Source: Gracilibacter sp. (GTDB taxonomy: Bacteria; Bacillota; Desulfitobacteriia; Desulfitobacteriales; Syntrophobotulaceae). Taken from it: a stretch of DNA of 44,391 nucleotides. Within the stretch, counting starts at the first letter, position 1, and each line of letters starts with the position of its first letter. Under the pieces are notes generated by a model. It worked only from the letters and a program-made list of their open reading frames with translations. It was not told the DNA's origin and did not search any database. Position numbers and translations under genes: made by a program. The DNA is taken from the NCBI GenBank assembly GCA_024637055.1, contig JAGXFZ010000124.1, positions 1 through 44,391 of the forward strand, in the 5' to 3' direction. This document shows, in pieces, positions 37,976 to 44,391 of the stretch.

Positions 37976-38344
37976 TTATAATACTTCCGGTGCCAGCGAA
38001 ACAATTTTCATATAGTCTCTTTCCCTGAGTTCACGGGCAACTGGTCCAAAAATACGTGTTCCTTTTGGGCTTTTATCATCCTTGATGATTACTGCAGCAT
38101 TTTCGCTGAACTTAATATATGAACCATCAGGCCTTTTAATCTCTTTAGTTGTGCGGACTATAACCGCTTTTACAACTTCACCTTTTTTGACAACGCCGCC
38201 TGGTGTTGCCTCTTTAACAGAAGCAATGATTACATCACCAATTGATGCGTAGCGGCGTCTAGTGCCACCCAGAACACGGATGCATAATAGTTTCTTTGCT
38301 CCGGTATTGTCCCCCACCTTTAGGGTTGATTCTTGCTGAATCAT
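37976..38344 (-). CDS. rplN: 50S ribosomal protein L14 (uL14)
   Basis: 122 residues. It reads [20 protein letters not shown] at the start and ends with [18 protein letters not shown], both characteristic. It contributes to inter-subunit bridges. An AAGGAGGTACC sequence precedes the ATG. Confidence 0.98.
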   Translation of the reverse strand: MIQQESTLKVGDNTGAKKLLCIRVLGGTRRRYASIGDVIIASVKEATPGGVVKKGEVVKAVIVRTTKEIKRPDGSYIKFSENAAVIIKDDKSPKGTRIFGPVARELRERDYMKIVSLAPEVL

Positions 38345-38385
38345 TGGGCGGTACCTCCTTTCTGGCTGCTTCTTTTTCTCTCAGA

Positions 38386-38646
38386 CTAGAGAACAATTGC
38401 TTTTTCTACAACCTTAACCAGTCTCCAGCATTTATCTTTGCTTAGAGGTCTTGTCTCCATTATTAAGACGATATCACCTATTTTAGCTTCGCTGTTCTCA
38501 TCATGCGCCTTATATTTCTTAGTAACTCTTATGGTCTTTTTATACACAGGATGCTTCATAGTAGTTTCAACAGATACTACTATGGTTTTATCCATCTTAT
38601 CACTGACTACTTTACCGAACTTATTCCTACGGTTCGTTCTTTCCAA
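38386..38646 (-). CDS. rpsQ: 30S ribosomal protein S17 (uS17)
   Basis: 86 residues from a TTG start. The track begins at 38694, inside rpmC, but AAGGAGG lies 8 bases before the TTG at 38646, giving (M)[20 protein letters not shown], the family N-terminus. The remainder ([46 protein letters not shown]) is standard. S17 binds the 5' domain of 16S rRNA. Confidence 0.96.
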   Translation of the reverse strand: MERTNRRNKFGKVVSDKMDKTIVVSVETTMKHPVYKKTIRVTKKYKAHDENSEAKIGDIVLIMETRPLSKDKCWRLVKVVEKAIVL

Positions 38647-38668
38647 TGTTACTGCCTCCTTTCCTGCC

Positions 38669-38869
38669 TTAAGCACGCTTGAGTTCGCGCTCACGGAGAA
38701 TGGTCTTACCTCGGGCTATTCCTTTACGAACTTCTCTAATCCGCATATGATTATCGAGCTGTCCAGTAGCTAGTTGAAAACGCAAATTGAATAGTTCCGT
38801 CTTAAACTGGTCAATCTGTTTACCCAGTTCTTCATCTGTCATATCACGGAAATTCTTATTCTTGGCCAT
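38669..38869 (-). CDS. rpmC: 50S ribosomal protein L29 (uL29)
   Basis: 66 residues ([20 protein letters not shown], then [33 protein letters not shown]). L29 lies by the tunnel exit and helps dock SRP and trigger factor. The track start at 38965 is 32 codons too early; the ATG at 38869 has GGAGGTGACG upstream and overlaps the rplP end by 14 bases. Confidence 0.97.
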   Translation of the reverse strand: MAKNKNFRDMTDEELGKQIDQFKTELFNLRFQLATGQLDNHMRIREVRKGIARGKTILRERELKRA

Positions 38870-39308
38870 TTGCGTCACCTCCAACCTCTTCATCAACCTG
38901 ATCTTCTTTACGGACAAACTTACATTTAACAGAAAGTTTGTGTGCTGCCAGACGCAACGCCTCACGGGCTACTTCCTCAGAAACTCCAGCAAGTTCAAAC
39001 ATTATTCTCTTAGGCTTAACAACCGCGACCCAGTATTCAGGGGTACCTTTACCACTTCCCATACGGGTTTCAGCAGGTTTTGCAGTAATCGGCCTGTCTG
39101 GGAAGATATCTATCCAAACCTTACCACCACGCTTGATATAACGTGTCATGGCGATACGGGCCGCCTCAATCTGGCGATTAGTAATCCAACCATTTTCCAG
39201 TGCCATCAAACCATACTCGCCATAAACGATTTTAGTGCCTCTTTGAGCTACACCTTTGAGGCTGGGACGATGCTGTTTACGACGTTTTACTCGGGTAGGT
39301 ACTAGCAT
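38856..39308 (-). CDS. rplP: 50S ribosomal protein L16 (uL16)
   Basis: 150 residues. It starts [20 protein letters not shown] with GGAGGAG upstream; the 9 residues before this in the track are not coding. The motif [35 protein letters not shown] is present. The C-terminus ([17 protein letters not shown]) is an acidic extension of a few residues beyond the common length. L16 supports A-site tRNA placement. Confidence 0.97.
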   Translation of the reverse strand: MLVPTRVKRRKQHRPSLKGVAQRGTKIVYGEYGLMALENGWITNRQIEAARIAMTRYIKRGGKVWIDIFPDRPITAKPAETRMGSGKGTPEYWVAVVKPKRIMFELAGVSEEVAREALRLAAHKLSVKCKFVRKEDQVDEEVGGDANGQE

Positions 39309-39309
39309 C

Positions 39310-39969
39310 TTATACTCCTCCTTCCTCCTGAGCAACCTTCTTGGTAGGAAGAATTTCTCCGCGATAAATCCAAACTTTTATACCGATTTTGCCGTAGGTT
39401 GTATTCGCTTCAGCAAATCCATAATCGATATCTGCACGTAGGGTATGAAGGGGTACTTTTCCTTCGTTATACCATTCTGTGCGAGCAATTTCCGCTCCAC
39501 CAAGACGACCACCACATGAAATTTTAATGCCTTGGGCACCGACACGCATTGTGCGGCCCACTGTTTGTTTCATAGCTCTACGGAAGGAAACACGTTTCTC
39601 GAGCTGCTGGGCCACACCTTCGGCAACCAGCTGAGCATCAAGTTCTGGTTTCTTAATCTCCACGATATTAACAGCTACCTGCTTACCTGTCATTGCTTCG
39701 AGTGTTTTACGCAGGTTTTCTACTTCAGTTCCACCACGTCCGATAACTATTCCAGGTTTAGCAGCATGTATGGATATCTTTACTCTGTTAGCTGCTCTTT
39801 CTATTTCAACCTTAGGAACTCCAGCTTGATGGAGTTTCTTTAGGATGAACTTACGGATTTTGAGATCTTCGTGAAGGAGCTCCTCGTAGTTTCTATCAGC
39901 ATACCAACGGCCTTCCCAGGTACGGATAATTCCCATTCGAAGACCTTTGGGGTTTACTTTTTGACCCAT
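39310..39969 (-). CDS. rpsC: 30S ribosomal protein S3 (uS3)
   Basis: 219 residues. It begins [25 protein letters not shown], and the KH domain motif ([25 protein letters not shown]) is intact. S3 lines the mRNA entry channel. The track adds 11 residues that overlap rplV; the ATG at 39969 follows GGAGGAATAGG. Confidence 0.98.
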   Translation of the reverse strand: MGQKVNPKGLRMGIIRTWEGRWYADRNYEELLHEDLKIRKFILKKLHQAGVPKVEIERAANRVKISIHAAKPGIVIGRGGTEVENLRKTLEAMTGKQVAVNIVEIKKPELDAQLVAEGVAQQLEKRVSFRRAMKQTVGRTMRVGAQGIKISCGGRLGGAEIARTEWYNEGKVPLHTLRADIDYGFAEANTTYGKIGIKVWIYRGEILPTKKVAQEEGGV

Positions 39970-39976
39970 GCTTTGC

Positions 39977-40318
39977 CTATTCCTCCTTCTTATCACCGAC
40001 AACTACGGTTATGTGGCTGGTCCGTTTACGGATCTTATCAGCTCGTCCCATAGCGCGGGGCATAATTCGCTTTAGCGTAGGTCCCTGATCTACATAAATA
40101 CAAGTTACATACAGATCATCAGGACTTAATTCCAAGTTGTGTTCAGCGTTAGCAACAGCTGAATTTAATACTTTACTCACCGGGTCTGTGGATACCTTAG
40201 GTGTAAACTTTAGAATAGCTAAGGCTTCATCCACTTTCTTTCCACGAATTAAGTTAACAACTTGGCGCACTTTGCGAGGAGAGATACGAATATATTTGGC
40301 AGTCGCTTTTGTTTCCAT
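39977..40318 (-). CDS. rplV: 50S ribosomal protein L22 (uL22)
   Basis: 113 residues. The core ([30 protein letters not shown]) and the tunnel loop ([29 protein letters not shown]) are complete, with no insertion in the macrolide-contact loop. It lies 19 bases after rpsS. Confidence 0.98.
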   Translation of the reverse strand: METKATAKYIRISPRKVRQVVNLIRGKKVDEALAILKFTPKVSTDPVSKVLNSAVANAEHNLELSPDDLYVTCIYVDQGPTLKRIMPRAMGRADKIRKRTSHITVVVGDKKEE

Positions 40319-40337
40319 CTTGTTTACCTCCTCTCAA

Positions 40338-40619
40338 CTAGCGTAAGCCACTAGACTTTTCGCTTCCGGCATGTCCTTTAAATGTTCTTGTTAGCGAAAA
40401 TTCACCAAGTTTGTGTCCCACCATATCTTCGGTTACATAAACAGGTACATGTTTGCGCCCGTCATGAACTGCAATTGTATGACCTACCATCTGAGGAAAA
40501 ATGGTTGACCTTCTAGACCAGGTCTTTAAAACTTTCTTTTCCCCAGCTTTATTCATTTCTTCTACCCGTTTTAAGAGGCGATCACTAATATACGGTCCTT
40601 TTTTAACAGATCTGCCCAT
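40338..40619 (-). CDS. rpsS: 30S ribosomal protein S19 (uS19)
   Basis: 93 residues ([20 protein letters not shown], then [51 protein letters not shown]). It is in the head of the small subunit with S13. Standard length and place between rplB and rplV. Confidence 0.98.
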   Translation of the reverse strand: MGRSVKKGPYISDRLLKRVEEMNKAGEKKVLKTWSRRSTIFPQMVGHTIAVHDGRKHVPVYVTEDMVGHKLGEFSLTRTFKGHAGSEKSSGLR

Positions 40620-40636
40620 TTAAAGTCTCCTTTCGC

Positions 40637-41467
40637 TTACTTCTTGCCTCTACGCTTGACAATGAATTTATTGCTTTGATTCTTCTTTTTACGTGTTTTT
40701 GCGCCTAGAGCAGGTTTGCCCCATGGAGTAACTGGATTACGTCCGAGCGGATTACGACCCTCACCACCACCATGTGGATGGTCTACAGGATTCATAACTT
40801 TACCACGTACTGTCGGGCGTTTTCCTAGCCAGCGATTTCTCCCAGCCTTACCTATTCTAACATTTTCATAATCCACATTACCTACTTGGCCAATAGTAGC
40901 GCGACACTCTAGAAGGATCATTCTCATTTCGCCTGAAGGCAACCTGAAAGTTGCATATCTTCCTTCTTTAGCCATTAACTGAGCTGAACCACCAGCAGAG
41001 CGAACAAGTTGTCCACCTTTGCCAGGCTTCATCTCAATATTATGCACTAGCGTGCCTACTGGGATGTTTTTGATGGGCATGGTGTTCCCAACTTTGATAT
41101 CAGCTCCAGAACCAGTAATAACTTCCTGACCTACTTTTATACCGTTCGGTGCAATAATATAGGTTTTTAAACCATCAGCGTAGTTTAGAAGTGCGATATT
41201 AGCTGAGCGATTAGGGTCATACTCGATACTTGCTACCTTGGCAACGATTCCATCCTTATTACGTTTAAAATCAATAATACGGTAACGCCTTTTATGACCG
41301 CCACCCTGGTGACGTATGGTCAAGCGACCTTGATTATTTCTTCCTGCTCTTTTGCGCAGGGGAGCGAGCAGCGAACGTTCAGGGTCAACCCTGGTAATCT
41401 CTTCAAAAGTAAGCACTGACATTTTTCTGCGTCCCGGTGATGTTGGCTTATATACTCTTGTTGGCAT
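40637..41467 (-). CDS. rplB: 50S ribosomal protein L2 (uL2)
   Basis: 276 residues. L2 is needed for subunit association and peptidyl transfer. Key stretches are [20 protein letters not shown] and [18 protein letters not shown], with the conserved His-rich loop intact. An AGGGAGG-like site precedes the ATG. Confidence 0.98.
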   Translation of the reverse strand: MPTRVYKPTSPGRRKMSVLTFEEITRVDPERSLLAPLRKRAGRNNQGRLTIRHQGGGHKRRYRIIDFKRNKDGIVAKVASIEYDPNRSANIALLNYADGLKTYIIAPNGIKVGQEVITGSGADIKVGNTMPIKNIPVGTLVHNIEMKPGKGGQLVRSAGGSAQLMAKEGRYATFRLPSGEMRMILLECRATIGQVGNVDYENVRIGKAGRNRWLGKRPTVRGKVMNPVDHPHGGGEGRNPLGRNPVTPWGKPALGAKTRKKKNQSNKFIVKRRGKK

Positions 41468-41495
41468 ATTTTTTCCCTCCTTTGCCTAGGTTATT

Positions 41496-41783
41496 TTACA
41501 GACCTGCAAATCCTTCAATTTTGTTTCCAGGCTCAAGGGTTACTATGGCTTTCTTTTTGGTTGTTGTCTTACCTACATAGCGACCCATGCGTTTTTCTTT
41601 GGGCTTGACTGTTAGAGTATGAACATTATCTACCTTAACCTTGAACATTTTCTCAACAGCTTTTTTAATCTCAATCTTGTTCGAGTTAACATCGACATAG
41701 AAGGTGTATTTACTATCTCCAATCATCCCTACCGATTTCTCAGAAACTACAGGGCGGATAAGGACATCACGTGCGTCACGCAT
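41496..41783 (-). CDS. rplW: 50S ribosomal protein L23 (uL23)
   Basis: 95 residues (DVLIRPVVSEKSVGMIGDSKYTFYVDVNSNKIEIKKAVEKMFKVKVDNVHTL). L23 forms the docking site for trigger factor and SRP at the tunnel exit. Its ATG lies inside the end of rplD (8-base overlap), so translation is coupled. Confidence 0.98.
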   Translation of the reverse strand: MRDARDVLIRPVVSEKSVGMIGDSKYTFYVDVNSNKIEIKKAVEKMFKVKVDNVHTLTVKPKEKRMGRYVGKTTTKKKAIVTLEPGNKIEGFAGL

Positions 41784-42405
41784 TGCTTAACACCTCCTCT
41801 GTTCTTGTAACAGCCGCTTTGGTAAAGATAACAACATCGTGTTTCAATAAATCAACTATATTTAAGCCATCAGCTCTTGCTGTAATTACACCTTGGATAT
41901 TACGAGCGGAGATTTGAATGTTGTTATCATTGCTCTCCAGTACCAACAATGCTTTTTTGTTTACCTTAAGAGCTTCTAAAAATTTAATCATGTCTTTAGT
42001 CTTAGGCTTTTCAAAGCTCATCTGATCAACAACGATAAAACTATTTTCTTTTACTTTACTAGAAAGTGCAGAGCAAAGGGCCAACCGCTTCACTTTCTTA
42101 GGCAAATTTTGTCTATAATCTCTAGGCTTAGGGCCAAATATAATACCGCCGCCTCTCCAAAGTGGAGAACGAATAGTCCCTACTCTAGCGCGACCTGTAC
42201 CTTTTTGTCTCCATGGCTTACGTCCGCCACCTCTAACTTCACTACGACCAAGTGTTGAATGCGTACCAACTCTGGCATTAGCCTGTTGAGCTACAACAGC
42301 CGAGTGCATTACATGGACATTAGGTTCAATTCCAAATATCCGATCATTCAATTCCAACTCTCCAACCGGAGATCCTTGCATATCTACTACCTGTACCTTA
42401 GGCAT
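41776..42405 (-). CDS. rplD: 50S ribosomal protein L4 (uL4)
   Basis: 209 residues. The tunnel loop region (RGGGRKPWRQKGTGRARVGTIRSPLWRGGGIIFGP) is intact. L4 lines the exit tunnel and in some bacteria also regulates the S10 operon. It follows rplC by 24 bases. Confidence 0.98.
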   Translation of the reverse strand: MPKVQVVDMQGSPVGELELNDRIFGIEPNVHVMHSAVVAQQANARVGTHSTLGRSEVRGGGRKPWRQKGTGRARVGTIRSPLWRGGGIIFGPKPRDYRQNLPKKVKRLALCSALSSKVKENSFIVVDQMSFEKPKTKDMIKFLEALKVNKKALLVLESNDNNIQISARNIQGVITARADGLNIVDLLKHDVVIFTKAAVTRTEEVLSNA

Positions 42406-42429
42406 TGTGTATCCTCCTTTCCTCCCGGA

Positions 42430-43059
42430 TTACTGAGCTTTTACCGAATTATTCAGTATAAGCAGGCTTTTCTTAGCACCAGGTACACATCCTTTGACAA
42501 GGATGACATTTTTATCAACATCAACCCTAATGACTTCCAGGTTTTGAACAGTAACTCTTTCGCCACCCTTACGTCCAGGCAAGTTTCTTCCTTTGAAAAC
42601 ACGAGCTGGGCCCATCGCGCCCATGGAACCTGTACGCTTGTGATATTTCGATCCATGACTCTTTGGTCCGCGAGCGCTACCATGACGCTTGTGCATTCCT
42701 GTAAATCCTTTTCCTCTGGAAACTCCTACAACATCAATTTTGTCTCCGGCTGCGAAAATATCAGCTTTAATTTCCTGTCCAACTTCAAAATTTTCCACTT
42801 CGTTGGTTCTGAACTCTCTGATAAAGCGCAATATTTTACTACCGGCTTTTTTCAAATGTCCTTTTTCAGGTTTGTTAGCGAGACTTTCTCTTTTCTCATC
42901 AAAACCAACCTGAATAGCATTGTAACCATCAGAGGCTTCATTTTTTTTCTGCAGAACATAACATGGTCCCGCTTGGACTACTGTTACCGGAATTACTTTT
43001 CCATCTTCAGAAAAGATTTGAGTCATTCCTACTTTTCTTCCCAGAATTCCTTTAGACAC
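42430..43059 (-). CDS. rplC: 50S ribosomal protein L3 (uL3)
   Basis: 209 residues ([20 protein letters not shown]; later [31 protein letters not shown]). It starts at a GTG with TAGGAGGTGG upstream. L3 reaches to the peptidyl-transferase centre. A 178-base spacer separates it from rpsJ, unusually long for this operon. Confidence 0.98.
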   Translation of the reverse strand: MSKGILGRKVGMTQIFSEDGKVIPVTVVQAGPCYVLQKKNEASDGYNAIQVGFDEKRESLANKPEKGHLKKAGSKILRFIREFRTNEVENFEVGQEIKADIFAAGDKIDVVGVSRGKGFTGMHKRHGSARGPKSHGSKYHKRTGSMGAMGPARVFKGRNLPGRKGGERVTVQNLEVIRVDVDKNVILVKGCVPGAKKSLLILNNSVKAQ

Positions 43060-43237
43060 GACGCCACCTCCTATACACTTTGAAGTGCACCTAGCTTACG
43101 CTGGAGCACGAAAGTGTGTTTAAAATAAATATTTATTTTGATCGGCGAAATACTTAGTAGGTGTTCCACACCCCCGTGTGTTTCGCGTAGCAAACATGAA
43201 TATAGTACCACATTCTTGAACAGAATGCCAGTATTAT
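43060..43237 (-). promoter_or_regulatory. Long rpsJ-rplC spacer with small hairpins
   Basis: No gene fits this 178-base spacer. On the minus strand it contains ACACACGGGGGTGTG, a hairpin with an all-G loop, directly followed by GGTGT-GGA-ACACC, then an AT palindrome (AATAAATATTTATT) and the rplC ribosome site. GTGTGTTT occurs twice on the plus strand. It may hold an internal promoter or a translational control element; neither is demonstrated. Confidence 0.35.
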
Positions 43238-43543
43238 TTATAGTTTTATCTCGATATCCACACCAGAAGGTAAATCCAGCCTCATCAGCGCATCTACTGT
43301 TTTAGATGTAGGGTCTATGATATCGATTAAACGTTTATGAGTCCTCATCTCGAATTGTTCACGAGAGTCCTTATTGACGTGGGGAGAACGCAAAATTGTA
43401 TAAATGCTTTTCTCTGTCGGAAGGGGTATTGGACCATTAACACTGGCTCCAGTCCTTTTAGCAGTTTCAACTATTCTTTCAGCTGATTGGTCAAGAGTCT
43501 TATGATCAAACGCTTTAAGTCTTATTCTAATTTTCTGGTTCAT
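43238..43543 (-). CDS. rpsJ: 30S ribosomal protein S10 (uS10)
   Basis: 101 residues ([72 protein letters not shown]). S10 is in the head of the small subunit and is also the NusE partner in antitermination. It is the first gene of the S10 operon, with TAGGAGG upstream of the ATG. Confidence 0.98.
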   Translation of the reverse strand: MNQKIRIRLKAFDHKTLDQSAERIVETAKRTGASVNGPIPLPTEKSIYTILRSPHVNKDSREQFEMRTHKRLIDIIDPTSKTVDALMRLDLPSGVDIEIKL

Positions 43544-43659
43544 ATTTATCCTCCTATTTTTTGTCTGTTGATCAGACTTATTCCATGTGAAAATTCCCTG
43601 TCTTCGGACGGAGTCACCCTACAACAGCAACCTCTCACAGGTTTTACAGTGCTACAGAA

Positions 43660-43691
43660 GGGAAGCTGCGTTTGTTTGTTCGCAGCTTCCC
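43660..43691 (-). terminator. Hairpin after tuf
   Basis: GGGAAGCTGCG pairs perfectly (11 bases) with CGCAGCTTCCC around a ten-base loop, 22 bases after the tuf stop. The minus strand continues TTCTGTAGC, so the U-tract is weak; it may terminate only part of the transcripts and let the rest read into rpsJ. Between it and rpsJ no gene is seen. Confidence 0.6.
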
Positions 43692-43713
43692 AGAGCTTTA
43701 ATCGCATTAACAA

Positions 43714-44372
43714 TTATTCAATAACCTCGGCAACAACACCAGAACCAACTGTACGTCCACCTTCACGGATAGCAAAACGAAGTCCTTCTTCCATGGCGAT
43801 AGGAGTAATTAGTTCACACTCAATAGCAATGTTATCTCCAGGCATAATCATCTCAACACCTTCTGGTAATTGGATGACGCCAGTAACGTCAGTAGTACGG
43901 AAATAGAACTGTGGACGATAATTATTGAAGAACGGAGTATGACGTCCACCCTCTTCTTTGCTCAGAACATAAATCTGACCTTTGAATTTGGTATGAGGTT
44001 TAATACTACCTGGCTTAGCCAGAACCTGGCCACGTTCGATATCCTTACGCTCAACACCACGGAGCAGTGCTCCGATGTTATCGCCAGCTTGGGCGAAATC
44101 CAGAAGTTTACGGAACATCTCTACGCCAGTGCAAACAGTTTTACGTGGTTTTTCACTTAGACCGACAATTTCAAGCTCTTCGCCAACTTTAATCTGACCA
44201 CGTTCCACACGTCCAGTGGCAACAGTACCACGACCGGTAATGGTGAACACGTCCTCAACTGGCATTAGGAAAGGCTTATCAACTGCACGCTCAGGATCTG
44301 GAATGAAGGAGTCAACAGCATCCATAAGCTTCCAGATAGGACCACAAGCTTCACACTCTCTAGTTCCACAAC
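43714..44372 (-). CDS. tuf: Elongation factor Tu, C-terminal part, with cysteine-rich insert
   Basis: The gene runs off the right end. Visible are the end of the GTPase domain, domain 2 ([27 protein letters not shown]) and domain 3 ([25 protein letters not shown], ending [10 protein letters not shown]). The track starts at an internal Met; the frame is open further upstream and reads [21 protein letters not shown]. This stretch has three Cys and replaces the short linker before LDSYIPEPER in E. coli EF-Tu. I recall similar Cys-containing inserts in EF-Tu of Peptococcaceae and relatives. EF-Tu delivers aminoacyl-tRNA to the ribosome. Bases after 44372 are adapter, not gene. Confidence 0.96.
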
Positions 44373-44391
44373 CTGTCTCTTATACACATCT
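44373..44391. other. Sequencing adapter (Nextera transposase mosaic end), not genomic
   Basis: The final 19 bases, CTGTCTCTTATACACATCT, are the reverse complement of the Tn5 mosaic end used in Nextera libraries. The tuf reading frame stops matching EF-Tu here. The contig end was left untrimmed and these bases should be removed. Confidence 0.97.

Noticed and set aside
42259-43083. 274-codon plus-strand ORF
   Set aside because: Entirely antisense to rplD and rplC; Ser/Phe-rich translation typical of a shadow frame.

Overview
This window comes from a low-to-mid GC, spore-forming Firmicute, most likely a clostridial lineage of the Peptococcaceae/Syntrophomonadaceae type. Supporting evidence: the ribosomal super-operon order is that of Firmicutes; argC-argJ-argB-argD-carA-carB has the Bacillus order; a CwlD-type cortex amidase lies next to rpsI; and EF-Tu carries a short cysteine-rich insert I associate with that part of the Clostridia. 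The genus cannot be fixed from sequence alone. Nearly all genes lie on the minus strand. The last 19 bases (44373-44391) exactly match the Nextera transposase adapter and are not genomic.

Left part (1-9.7 kb, accessory metabolism). The 5' end of an MFS transporter runs off the left edge, followed by malate dehydrogenase (mdh). Then comes a LysR regulator convergent with an operon (reading leftward) of an enolase-superfamily acid-sugar dehydratase and a tripartite tricarboxylate transporter (tctC-tctB-tctA), probably for uptake and dehydration of a carboxylate or sugar acid. The dehydratase appears to start at a rare ATT codon. On the plus strand follows a YtrA-type GntR regulator with an ABC ATPase and permease, preceded by two strong inverted repeats.

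Middle (9.7-26.3 kb). The arginine/carbamoyl-phosphate operon argC-argJ-argB-argD-carA-carB is driven by a promoter (TTGAAT-17-TATAAT) overlapping two ArgR boxes; argF is not next to carB. Upstream lies a second module: a secreted protein of unknown function, an ABC ATPase and permease, a histidine kinase and an OmpR-type response regulator. Three TGTTTA direct repeats at exact 11-bp period precede its first gene and look like the binding site of its own regulator. An M20 amidohydrolase and cwlD follow.

Right part (26.3-44.4 kb). The S10-spc-alpha ribosomal cluster runs from tuf (partial) and rpsJ to rplQ, with secY, adk, map, infA, rpmJ and rpoA embedded, then truA, rplM and rpsI. Two things usually found here in Firmicutes are missing: rpmD (L30) between rpsE and rplO, and the ECF transporter module between rplQ and truA. 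The latter site instead holds a ~180-bp element of nested inverted repeats flanked by 12-bp direct repeats. Many genes use TTG starts (rpsQ, rplR, rpsE, rplO, secY, rplQ, argC and probably carA), and the true starts given here often differ from the ORF track. I saw no tRNA, rRNA, CRISPR array or complete insertion sequence.
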